A stretch of 64,000 bases of DNA from positions 9,963,168 to 10,027,167 of the forward strand of contig JACSVZ010000016.1 in assembly GCA_014706295.1 (NCBI GenBank), given 5' to 3'. Positions 50,501 through 60,695 of the stretch are shown here, in pieces; within the stretch, counting starts at the first letter, position 1, and every line of letters starts with the position of its first letter. This DNA comes from Lycocorax pyrrhopterus obiensis. Taxonomy: Eukaryota > Chordata > Aves > Passeriformes > Paradisaeidae. The position numbers were made by a program, and so were the translations under genes. Under the pieces are notes generated by a model that worked only from the letters and a program-made list of their open reading frames with translations, was not told the origin of the DNA and did not search any database.

Positions 50501-53347
50501 TGTACATTTTGAAGTGGGTGGCATGTTTTCAAAAAAAAAGAGAAAGGAAAAAGTGCTTCTTTGTTTCAAGCCTCATTCAACTCTTAATAAACAGAGTAGG
50601 GGCTGAAGAGGAATGTTCAAACAGTTGAAAGCTCTATATGTTTTAAGGGAGTTGCATTCTGGAAGGCTTTCAAATAACTACTGTTTTCTTTCTTATATCT
50701 TATTCCCTTCAACTCAAACACATGATGTATTTTGGCTGACATTTTTGATTGCTCCCAGTAATGGGAATGGTTTATGATAACCAGCACTGTTGTAGTCATG
50801 GTGGAAAGCATTCCCAGTCCTGTTCCATGATTATTGTCTGGATATGTGCTGGATGAGGGTTTCTTTTCTTAGGTGCATGGGTGTTAAAAGTACTTAAATT
50901 GGAAATTTAAGAGTATCAGAAGCAGAGATGGAAACTTTAAAACATGAGACTATATGGCAATTTGAACAAAATGGTATGGCAAGATTTTGGGTTTCCACAT
51001 AACTTGCATTTAAAGGATGTTCGCTTTTAAATTCTAACAGTTTTTGTGTCGACTGTTTTGTGATGAAAATGATGTAACTGTGTCAGCGGTACAAGAAGAG
51101 CCAGAGGCCTGGGCAGAAGATTATAAGAATATTTGGGGGTGTTGGTCTGCCTGATATCAGAGCAAGTAGTGTGGAAAAAAAGAATGACATTGATTAAACT
51201 TGTGATTAACTAAGTTGTTGGGTTTTTTTTAATGTTGACTTTAAAGTCAAAGACAAACAATGTTAATTATCTGCAATGACCAATTTACACTTTAACAGGT
51301 TGGTTCATTTGAGCTTTGTGGAGGCTACAGCTGTGGTCTCTGGAGTTAAATTGTGATCATTAGAAACTTGGTTTGGAAGGCAGTTCTGTGTTCAAGAGGC
51401 CTGGTATAAAGTACATTTCTGGTGTTTCCACTCTGTTTTGGACAAGGCTCAGGCATTATGCAGCATCTCCAAGATAATAACATGGGGAAAATGCAGTGAC
51501 TTTCGTTGTAATGTAGCAAATACATTTTACATGCGTTCTGGTTTACTGCAGTTGTTTTGAGGATAAAAAAAACCAACCAGGTTGTTTTTTTCTTCTCTTA
51601 AATCACATTCATGCTTATTATAGCACTAAGGAGAAATGCAGAGACTAGAATACTTAACTATAAGAAGTGGCATTGATTAATTCTGTGTGTGAACTAGCAT
51701 AGAGCTATGTGCTCCTCTCACTTCAGGATAAGCAGAGAAGGTAGTCTGGCCACTACCTTGTTGCCTTTGATGTTCCACCCTATACAGGTCTCCCAGGTCC
51801 TTTTGCTGTTACAGGGTAACATCATCCAGAGGTGCTTTCCTTCTTTTCCATGTGCTTGCTGACTTCATGAAATGCAACCAAATCAAATTATTAAGAATAC
51901 TCTGAATACCTAAATAAAAATGTTTAGTAAAGTGTTTGCAGGCATAGCAGTGGTCTGTAGAAATGTGAAACTTAGTAAATCCTAATAGACATAATGGGGA
52001 AGGTTAAATTTTGCATCTCCAGCTGTCCTTTATAAATATCTAATTTTCTCTCCTGTCCTCTAGAAGAATTGGGTTGTTGCTTGTTTGTCTAATAAAAAAG
52101 TTGAAGAGGAATCATTTCGTATGGTGAATTGGAAAGGCATTTAAATAAAAAATGAATACATTATCAACTTTAACTATTTAGTGTATAGTGATAAAGAAGG
52201 TTAATGGGATGTTGGGAATTTTGTATATATCTCAGTATTTCAGGTGGTTTCATTTGGAACCTGGTGGCAAAGTTTTGAAGAGTAATTGTGTGTTTTGCTG
52301 GTTCTACATAACCGATACTTACACGTGGAATGTGTTGTGTATCTTCAGTCGTTCTGCAAAGAAGGGGCACCCTGGAGGGGAGGAGAGGCTGTGCTGTTGT
52401 TGGGCCACCTCGCAGAGTTTTCAGAAGTAAAAGTAGGACTGGCCAAGTTGGGGTAGCCCTTGGAACCAGCTTGAAATCTTGGGTCTCTTCCTGTCTTCCA
52501 CAGGTGGTTCCATGGTCTGGAAACTCCACATCTCCCTGTTCTGTGTTGTCCTGTGCAGCTTCCTCCCTCCTCTCTTGTCAGTTCCTGTCAGAGTAACTCC
52601 ATTTCTAGCCTGATCTATTTCTGGAGCTCTCTTTAATCCCCTGTTTTTTTCTGGCTTAAATAAAGCAGAGGTGAAAATTTTGTTATAACTCTTTAAATTT
52701 TATATGCTGATTTTGTATATGATTTCCTCCTATAGTTTTCTTTTCTCCATCGCATACTTCTAAACTAAAGTCTTTATCCTAATCCCTAGGAAAGCAGTAA
52801 CAATTTTCAAACTGCATGTAGGAGTACTTAGCTGTGTGTCTGTTACTTTTTTGAAATTGTAACTTTTAGTTTTCAAGCTTAGCTTGTTTTGAATATTTGT
52901 AAAAGTTGGAAAAATCATCATTAAAAAAATTGAAATATGTAGCAAAGGTAGGAATCCTGGAAACTGAGACTCTAGAGTAGAATTTTAAATTGTTTTCCTT
53001 CCTGAAATTTTAATTATTGAGTGAATCAGGATTAATGAGAACATGTTTAGAACACCCAGGTATTTTATGGATTAAGTAAAGCCTGTCCAGGGATCTGAAA
53101 GAGAGCTTGCAGACTGCTTTTTCTCACAATGCTTGCCTGGATTATCTATATAAATCTCCTTTATTTGTGTTTTATATCCGTTTACAAATTCTGATTTTTT
53201 TTTCCTCACTTGGATTTTTGTTCTGATATATAAAAGGTCTCAGCTGGTTACCTTGATGAATTTTTTTGTGTTAAAAAACCCCAAAAAACGGTGATGAGCT
53301 TTAGACCACCCATATATGTATATAACAAGTTATCTTCTTTCTTTCAG
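47508..53347 (+). other. RHBDD1: Probable RHBDD1 intron 1
   Basis: It runs from the candidate donor GTGAGT at 47,508 to the acceptor TTCTTTCTTTCAG ending at 53,347. It is AT-rich, contains no open frame resembling a protein, and shows no clear interspersed repeat that I can name. Confidence 0.5.
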
Positions 53348-53433
53348 AATTTTCAAAACTTGTATGGTTTTGAAATTGAACAGAAGACTGGAAATTGGAA
53401 TAATCTTCACTTTTCTTTGAATAAGAAGTAATA
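53348..53433 (+). other. RHBDD1: RHBDD1 5' UTR portion of the first coding exon, with a uORF
   Basis: After a strong polypyrimidine tract and CAG acceptor, 86 bases precede the start codon. They contain an 18-codon upstream ORF (ATG at 53,364, TGA at 53,418-53,420) that ends 13 bases before the RHBDD1 ATG. Its start has T at -3 and G at +4, a weak to moderate context. The main ATG has A at -3 and G at +4, a strong one. Confidence 0.65.
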
Positions 53434-53866
53434 ATGGAACGAAGGCAGAGAAGAGTCAGTGCTGGACTACTTTTGCTGCTTTATCAAATTTCTCAAGTTG
53501 GACTCCAGAACATTCCTTGTGTTACCCTTGGGGTACTTGTAGTGAATATTTTTCTCTTTCTGAATCCTGTGAGGCCACTGTCTGAAGTGTGTCTCAGTGT
53601 AAATGAAGCTGTCCACAGAAAGAACTGGCAGCGTTTGCTGCTTGCTCCTTTCCACCATGCAGATGATTGGCATTTGTATTATAACATGATTTCCATGCTT
53701 TGGAAGGGCATAATGCTGGAAAGAAAGCTTAAGAGCATATGGTTTGCCTACGTAATTGCAGTATTTTCACTACTGGTTGGAGTAGTTTATATGGTGCTGG
53801 AACTCCTGCTTGTGATAATTCTGGATGATCCTTCCTATGAAATGAATTGTGGAGTAGGTTTTTCAG
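53434..53866 (+). CDS. RHBDD1: RHBDD1 (rhomboid protease RHBDL4), coding exon A: residues 1-144 and part of 145
   Basis: RHBDD1 is an ER rhomboid intramembrane serine protease that cleaves membrane proteins, some in connection with ER-associated degradation. The ATG at 53,434 starts MERRQRRVSAGLLLLLYQIS, closely like the human N-terminus. Hydrophobic segments at about 26-44 (NIPCVTLGVLVVNIF) and 103-130 are membrane spans. The rhomboid signature HHADDWHLYYNM (residues 74-85) is intact, including the Asn84 equivalent expected to help form the oxyanion hole. The exon ends in GVGFS plus one base; Ser144 of the GxSG motif is the catalytic nucleophile, at the same position as in human. The donor is TTTCAG|GTAAGA at 53,867. 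Reading through the donor adds only intron-derived residues before a stop. Confidence 0.96.
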
Positions 53867-55374
53867 GTAAGACAGAGAGTTGGTCCAATTTACATATGTG
53901 AATTTAGTATATATAGTTGCTATGTAACAATAATTGTTAATTGCAGAAAGTGGATAGGTGTACATCTGTATGTATGATTGCCATGTCAGTAAGGTGATCC
54001 TATTTTTCAATTTAAAGCATGTACTCTGGGATGAGCAATATGTAATTCAGTTCATGTTCTTGTGACTGACAGGGACTTTACCTGAGAACATGAAAATATA
54101 ATCCTGGTAGAATTGTGTTTTCTGTGTAATACCACTGGTTAATTGAAGTCTGAACTCTGAATTTTCTGATGTCAATAAGATACCAGGTGTCTCATCAGGT
54201 GGCTTCTAGAAAAGCCTGTCCGTTTAAAATTACTTGTGCCTGTCTTTGGAGAGACTCCCCTAGTTTTCCTTCTGATAGCAACATGCAAAAACCTGATTTT
54301 GGTCATCTTCTTTCCAGTAATGGTCTTGTCTTCTTTAGGAGATCAGTTTCAAGTCAATAAACTCCTTCTCTTTACAAAAGTCTGCAGTCAAGTGGAAAAG
54401 TAGCCCTGCTATTCTGGATGAGTAGGGGATTTCCTTGCTGTCATTTGTACCTAGCCTTAGAAGGCAAGCCCTCTTTTTCAGCCTCTAAAAAAAGCTGCTT
54501 CAACACCTCTGAGGATTCCTTGTGATATTCTGGTTGATGTGACTTGCAACATCCTGGGAGTTGCTCTTCTGGACCTCCAGATATTTTCTGGTCACCCCTG
54601 TTTGGTAACAAGACGTGCCCCGTTCTAATATCAGCCTTTCTGGGGGCTGTACCGTCCCTGAGTGCAGCATCTTTCCTTGAAGGGTTTGGCTGCCTGTGCT
54701 AACCTCGGTGTGTCTGTGTCAAGACTTCTACTTATTCATTTTTCAAGGTTTTTTTCAGACCACTGTGAGCTTTCTCTTGAGAGGAACTTTTTCATAACAC
54801 TTCCAGTAAGTTCTCTGAATTCATTCCATTATATCAGCTGGTAGTTGCATGATAAAACAGTTGTAGTCAGTTAGAAATGAATGATTATTTACTGTGATTA
54901 AAGGTGATTTATTTACTTTTTTTTCAGAACCAAGTGATTCTGAAGTACGTGTAAGATGATTTTCCATTAATTCAGAATTTGAACCTACTGTTGAGCTTTA
55001 CTCATCTTTCTTTGTCTTGTTTTCAGTAGTGGCTTTTCTCAACTCACAGAACATTTGAATTCACTAATTTTGTCAATTATTTTCACTAGAACTCCCATTT
55101 TGAATTGTGTTTGTATAGTTTTGAATACCTGAATAGCTACAGTGGGCAGGCACACTGAAAAGCAACTTAGATTTGGCTGTTACACAAATACGTAATTTTT
55201 ATATCCTTTTTTAAGTCACTGAAAAGTATCACTGAAGAAACAGAATTGTTGTTCTGGCATGCAGCAGTATGCTTCTTGGTGCTTTGAAACTGCAGAGTAC
55301 TTCAAATTGTTTGCATTTCTTTATAATTTGTGCACAAGTACTTCTCTCTTCATGTGATTTCTTCTTGTTTGCAG
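53867..55374 (+). other. RHBDD1: RHBDD1 intron between coding exons A and B
   Basis: A GT-AG intron, phase 1, from GTAAGA to TTCTTGTTTGCAG. It is AT-rich, with no protein-like frame and no repeat recognised. Confidence 0.9.
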
Positions 55375-55507
55375 GAGTCTTATTTGCTTTGAAAGTTCTA
55401 AACAACCATTATAATCCAGGAAGAGTGAGCAGTGTCCTTGGATTGCCGATATCCAGTAAATATGCTTGTTGGGTGGAGCTGGTGGCTATTCATTTTATCT
55501 CCCCAGG
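55375..55507 (+). CDS. RHBDD1: RHBDD1 coding exon B: residues 145-189
   Basis: It continues the split glycine codon after Ser144: GVLFALKVLNNHYNP, then CWVELVAIHFISPG at the end, matching the human protein region GVLFALKVLNNHYCPG...ACWVELVAIH. It supplies the rest of the active-site helix and the following membrane span. The acceptor is TTTGCAG|GAGTC and the donor CCAGG|GTAAGT at 55,508. The 133-base length shifts phase from 1 to 2, consistent with the next exon. Confidence 0.95.
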
Positions 55508-58500
55508 GTAAGTGCATTTAATATTTCAAGGAAAGGAGAAGAGATTTGGGCCGTCTGGAGTAGTTTGAAATGTATCATGAAGTGTGAGTAGTGTTAGCTG
55601 GTATCGCAGTGCAGTGTTGGGGCTGCAGTCTGCTTTTTCCTTAAAACCCTCTATTTTGAGTACATCTCAAAATAAAAACCTGCAGTACTGCTCCCAGAAG
55701 GTGTAACTGAGTATTAGAGGGAAGATAACAAAAGCTGGTGGACAAGGAAAAGGGATGTGCTTTTTCAACGAGGTAACTAAGCTACTACACCGTAGTGCCA
55801 AGGGCTTCATTGGCTGAGCAGCATTCTGCTGTTTGCTTGCCATTTCTGTCCTAGCCCACTCTGGCTTAGCCACTTCTAATTTATGATAGAATTATCATCA
55901 AGAATTCTGCAAGTTTTGTGCAGTGTCACTGTCCTGCTGTGCTGCTGGTCATCTCAGTTTCCCTGTGTGCTCTGTGCCAGAGCAGTTCATTTGCCTCTAC
56001 CCCTGTGAGAACAGGGCCTTGCTCTTCTTTGGCAGTTGATTTTTGTAATCCTATTGGCAAATCAGTTATTTTCCTGTGTAATGTTTTGTAACTGTGCATC
56101 ACACTGGAGAATATGTGCAAAGTACAGACAAAAAACCTATGAACTGGCAAATCACAGTTTATATGCAATTTCCCACTTTTCAGAAAGATTAAAAAAAAAA
56201 GACCTCAGCAATACTGACATGTTCCTTGTCAGATACTGTGATATACAGATAGATTTCCTAGAGCAGAAGGAGAATTCAAATATTGCTTAGGTTAAACACT
56301 GGTTTTATTGCTTTATGCCTGGCTGCTCAATTGACTGCAGCAAGGATTAAAGACAGAAGAATGCTCTGCCCAAATGCAGTTTTATTTGTGAGCTGCGTGG
56401 CATTGCTACAACTATAAAACTAAAGTTTTCTGTGCATTAAAAGCATTTTTCTGGAAAATATAAACTGTTGTTCTAGCTGAACACCGTTTTTATTTGGTGA
56501 TATGTTTAACAATACTGTTTATTGGTAAAGAATAGTGAAAGAGTGTTATGTATGAAGTAAAACCCTATCACACTGTTTATGGTAGAGAAAAAACATTATT
56601 TCAGAGGTTGGGTGCTGTTCTTTTTCAGTTGCATTACTGTAGAAATGTCTTTGGGTAGGGAGTGAATAGGAAGTCCAGAAATAATATCAAAAAATGTTTC
56701 ATAATTTCATGGAAGTTTAGATTGCTGCCTCATCTAAACCTCTACAGTGACCTCTATAGAGGGCAATTTCACAGCACTAAAATGATAATGGAGGCTACAG
56801 AAAACAAGTAGTGATCTCCAGAAATTCATGTCCTAGAACACAGCATGTTTAATTAGTAACTGCCAACTGCCTTGCAATGAACCATAGCAATTGTAGCTCT
56901 CACAGTATTGCTCTTACAAGCTCATCTGTGTGCTCAGGGCAAGCTGTAATATTTGAAGTGTATGTTTAACTGGTTCCTTTTGTAGACCAAGTTGCATAAT
57001 TTAGTTTTGGATAGATAAGAGGTCAGTAATTGGGGCAGAATTCTGTCCGGTCAGAAAGCTGTGCAGTAAATTTGGACCTGCCTTATTGAATGGACTGATG
57101 TAGCAGGTTCACTTGAGAAGCCATAATCAATGGAAGATCCAAAAGTAATATTGAGCCTATTGAAAACTTTGATTTGTGTGCTAGGAGAGGATTTCGTTTA
57201 TTGGTGTCTAATTATTTTCTTTCTCGTTAATGTTTTTGTTTTGGAAAAATTTTAAAGTGCATTCAGTATCCTTCTAATCTTCACCTTCCATAAAGTAAGG
57301 GTATTGAGATGTAGGCTTTGCTTAGCAGTCCTTGGGATTATTTGCTTAATGGAAGAACATGTATGTGAAAACTTAATTTCTGTTTAATGTATGCCTCTTC
57401 CAGAATTGGGCAGATATCTGAGGTGAATCAATATAATGTTTGAGATTTCTAGAGTAGTTGTTTTTAAAGTATTTTTAATTTTCTGAGATCAGACATTTTC
57501 CAGGTGAGGCATGCATTTTTCATAAATCTGTTCCAGAAAAATCTATTTGGAAAATTAGTTCCTTATAGATACTTTATTTTGGTAACCACCTTTTACCTAT
57601 AAATGTTCACATCAGCCTTCATGTGTTACTCTTATGAGAGTTGTTGGTTGCTGATGAGAGAGAACTGCGACTCTCCATGGCAGGATACAAGTTTGTAGTT
57701 AAGTAGGTGGCAGAAGAGTGAATTTTGATTTGATCTTTACCTCCCTCTAGTGACCTGTGCATTTTCTTGTCTCGTTTTACCACTGATGCCTGGGAGTTGA
57801 CTTGGCTTGAGCGCTTGTGCCATCATCTATGTAACTCCTGCGGATCACTGACCTGAATGTAAAAATTGATGCAAACATTACACTTTGTACATTAAACAGA
57901 GGTTTCATTTCTAAAGGAAAAAAGGCTCATTTTAGCTCATATTATTTAAATTTTTTGACAGCCAGTATCAATGAGTTATTTCTAATTGCGCATAGTAGGA
58001 AATGTCAATGTTTAGTGTATTGGCTTCTGTAACTTCATAATAGAGGTGAAAAATTTGCAAGTAGTGTTTACACCTGCTTAAATTCAGAAGATTTTCTCTT
58101 AATTTATGTTTAAACCTGTTTAAACACAAAAGAGTTTAACTCTTTAATTTGAATGCTGAAAATTGATTTTTGAATTTATAGAGTATCCCATAGTCATGGC
58201 AATAAGTGGAGCAAATCTCCTTATTTACTAAACATATGTTTCTGGGTTGATTTCTCAAAAGTCTCCAGAGCCTTTTCATTCTGTATACAAATGGTAATGA
58301 TATTTTTTAAATAAATTGTTAGTATGCACAGAAGAGAATTTGGATCTCAGCATTTCAATTGTGCTTTCAATTTTGAAGGCAGTGTATGACAAAGATTGCA
58401 GTGGATCTCCATTCATGCTTATCTCAGACTAATTGCAGGATTGCATTGATAATGCAGTAGAAAGTACTGTGTTTGTGCTTTCACTGAGAACTGTAAATGG

Positions 58501-58892
58501 TTTTGGTAAGATCTGCCCAGACATTACAATGTAAGTTACTTTTTAAAGTTTAAAACCAGTTTACTCATTTGGTAAGTCTTTAAATGCTTTTAGGGAAAGC
58601 ATATTCTGTCCTTTAAACAAGCAATTAAAATGGTCTCGCCAATTAGTTTTTTCAGGATATTTGTTAAATACTTTCCTGTAACTGTATTCCTCCCAATTTT
58701 AAGGTAGTTACAAAAATACTTGGCATTATATCCTTGCAGGCAGGTAATTTCTCTGTGCTTGGTCTCACTCAAGGACTTTCTCAGGGAAGTCTGAGGCACT
58801 TTCTCTTTACAACAAATTGTGCACTTTCCCTTTTTTATCCCTATGAAAAAAGTCTCCCTTTCCATTACTCACAAGATTTTTTTATTTTCTAG
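55508..58892 (+). other. RHBDD1: RHBDD1 intron between coding exons B and C
   Basis: A phase 2 GT-AG intron of 3.4 kb, ending TTTTTTTATTTTCTAG. It is AT-rich and has no coding frame of note. It contains a pair of adjacent short palindromes at 58,107-58,145. Confidence 0.9.
58107..58145. repeat. Two adjacent short palindromes
   Basis: TGTTTAAAC-CT-GTTTAAACA (58,107-58,126) is followed two bases later by AAAGAGTT-T-AACTCTTT (58,128-58,145 region). Both are exact inverted repeats of 8-9 bases per arm. They could extrude small hairpins; no function is implied. Confidence 0.8.
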
Positions 58893-58981
58893 GACTTCCT
58901 TTGCTGGGCATCTGGCAGGGATTCTTGTTGGATTGATGTACACTCTGGGACCTCTGAAAAAGATCATGCAAGCCTGTGCAG
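58893..58981 (+). CDS. RHBDD1: RHBDD1 coding exon C: residues 189-218
   Basis: It translates as TSFAGHLAGILVGLMYTLGP followed by LKKIMQACA, nearly identical to human TSFAGHLAGILVGLMYTQGP. His195 in the FAGHLAG motif is the catalytic base that pairs with Ser144, at the same residue number as in human. This is the last rhomboid membrane span (GxxxAHxxG-type packing). The acceptor is TTTTCTAG|G and the donor GCAG|GTATAT at 58,982. The 89-base length restores phase 1. Confidence 0.95.
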
Positions 58982-59954
58982 GTATATAATTTTGTTGAAT
59001 TTACAAAATCTGCCTAAGAAACACTTTTACTTTTAAAATTCAGTAAGTCTTGCATATAGAAATTCAGCACATTCCAGCAAGTTTTCGGATGATTAAAGAT
59101 ATGCTCATTTTATTAATGCAAAAGAAAAAAATCTTTTTTTTTTCTTAAATAGGGATAAGAGCAATTAAGAATAAATGTGACTTTCAGATATTTTTGTGTA
59201 GAGGAATATCTTTTACCCTTCTTTTTAAGTATTTATTTAGAGCGTAATCTTTCAATGAAAGTGTCACTTCAAATGGAGTGTGGTGAAGCCATAAATATAT
59301 GCCAGAACCAAATGTTTCCATCTTGATTTCTGCTGCTTGTGTCCATTCTAATGGAAGTCTCTACGGTTTGAAAAAGGTGGTGGGATGCTTAAGAAATTGT
59401 TACTGTAATTGCTCAAGCTTTCCAACAATGCCTTATTACAGCTTTTCATATTGTAGAAATAGTTATTTTTTAAAAAAGATTGTATCTTTAGACATCTTTA
59501 GTCTTAAAAATTGTTTTAAATACAGCCCTGCAAACTTTTAAATGAGCACTCCCATAAATACCAGCGTTTTAATTGGAAGTCTAAGCCCTGGCACTAGGGC
59601 TGTGCTGGGATTGGTTGGCAGAATATTTGGCTTTTTATGTCTGACTACTTGATAGGTTGAGTACTTTATTCATGATTGTTCCATCAAATTGAGCACGGAT
59701 ACGGTGTTTGTATACTGGGGAATTATTTGTTCAAATGTGTATGCTCTCTCTGGAGGTTTGATCACAGTTTGGGGGTAGTCTGTAAGTCATGTATGTTCAG
59801 CAGTTGGAAGGGATAAAAGGACACCAAAGCATCAGATTTCCTGCCTTGCTGGAGGGAACAGACATCAGGTGTCCCATTAGTTAAAGGTTAACCTTGCATG
59901 ATTCTGTGCCATGGGGGAACTACCTGATGACTATAGAACAGGCGAGCATCAGCT

Positions 59955-60113
59955 CAGCTGCCAGGGCAGCTTCAGCATCCTCCAGCCTTGGACTTGGCAA
60001 GATACAGCCCTGACTGGATAACCTCTTCTGATCTCCTCAGTAACCCTGCTCTGATTTGGAGTTGGACTGGGGACCTTCTGAGGTCCCTGCCAAACTGAAT
60101 TTCTCTGGGAGTC
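59955..60113 (+). mobile_element. CR1 LINE 3' fragment in an RHBDD1 intron
   Basis: Diverged CR1 3' blocks in plus orientation: 'ctggataacctcttctgatc', 'gagttggactggggaccttc', 'tgaggtccctgccaaact' and 'gaatttctctggga'. The left boundary is uncertain; similarity may reach further left. It is non-coding. Confidence 0.7.
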
Positions 60114-60356
60114 AGTGATAAACCCCACAGTACTGTTAGGGAAACCTGCCCTGCTGCTATGCAGGTTGCTGTGTGACTGAGAGCTGCAGGAAGCTGTGTT
60201 CAGTACATGGGTCATTCTTTTTCTCCTATGTAGCAAAGCAGGAATAATGCAGTGTTGCTCCAGTCCTCAGTTTTCTGTGCATTAAACATTATTACTAATG
60301 AACACTCTCAGTGCAGGAATTTTTCATTATGTTTTCTGGGGAGAACGTTACAGGTT

Positions 60357-60408
60357 GGTTTGCATTTTTCTAGTCTACATGGATATGTTGACTAGAAAAA
60401 TGCAAACC
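60357..60408. repeat. Near-perfect 52-nt hairpin
   Basis: Left arm 60,357-60,375 and right arm 60,390-60,408 are exactly complementary over 19 bases. Inside, one T/T mismatch is followed by four more pairs (ACAT/ATGT) and a 4-nt GGAT loop. In total there are 23 pairs in 52 bases. It lies in the sense-strand intron of RHBDD1. It could be a miRNA-like stem, a decayed inverted-repeat element or a templated-inversion mutation. Confidence 0.9.
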
Positions 60409-60644
60409 TGGCATTTTTGCACACTACTACATGGCACACTACTATAAAATCTGGAACAACATACAAGCTTGCAATAGTATATTCTCTCCCTGATGCCAAA
60501 ACAATCCACAGATACCCATGACTGATTTCCTGCTTGTATCTTATGAAACAGGCTCTTAAAGAAAGGGTACTTTAAATTTGAATTTTGTATTCTGTAAAGA
60601 AAATACGGTTATTCTAACAGTACATGCATTATTCTTTTATTTAG

Positions 60645-60695
60645 CTGGCGTTTCTTTCTTCACTGAGCCTGACAGGCCAAGGAACTACTATTCAG
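60645..60695 (+). CDS. RHBDD1: RHBDD1 coding exon D: residues 219-235
   Basis: A short 51-base exon reading (A)GVSFFTEPDRPRNYYSG, which aligns with the human cytosolic-tail segment ACAGGFSSSVGYPGRQYYFN just after the last membrane span but is quite diverged. The acceptor is TATTTAG|CTGG and the donor TTCAG|GTAAGT at 60,696. It is in phase 1 at both ends. The sequence after the donor does not resemble RHBDD1, supporting the splice. Confidence 0.85.

Larger units (their letters stand above)
58982..60644 (+). other. RHBDD1: RHBDD1 intron between coding exons C and D
   Basis: A phase 1 intron, GTATAT to TTTATTTAG. It contains a CR1 fragment and a long near-perfect hairpin, listed separately. Confidence 0.88.

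Noticed and set aside
53867..53901. In-frame continuation of the first RHBDD1 coding exon to a stop
   Set aside because: A consensus GTAAGA donor occurs exactly where similarity to RHBDD1 ends, and the next exon continues the protein in phase. The extra residues are intron.
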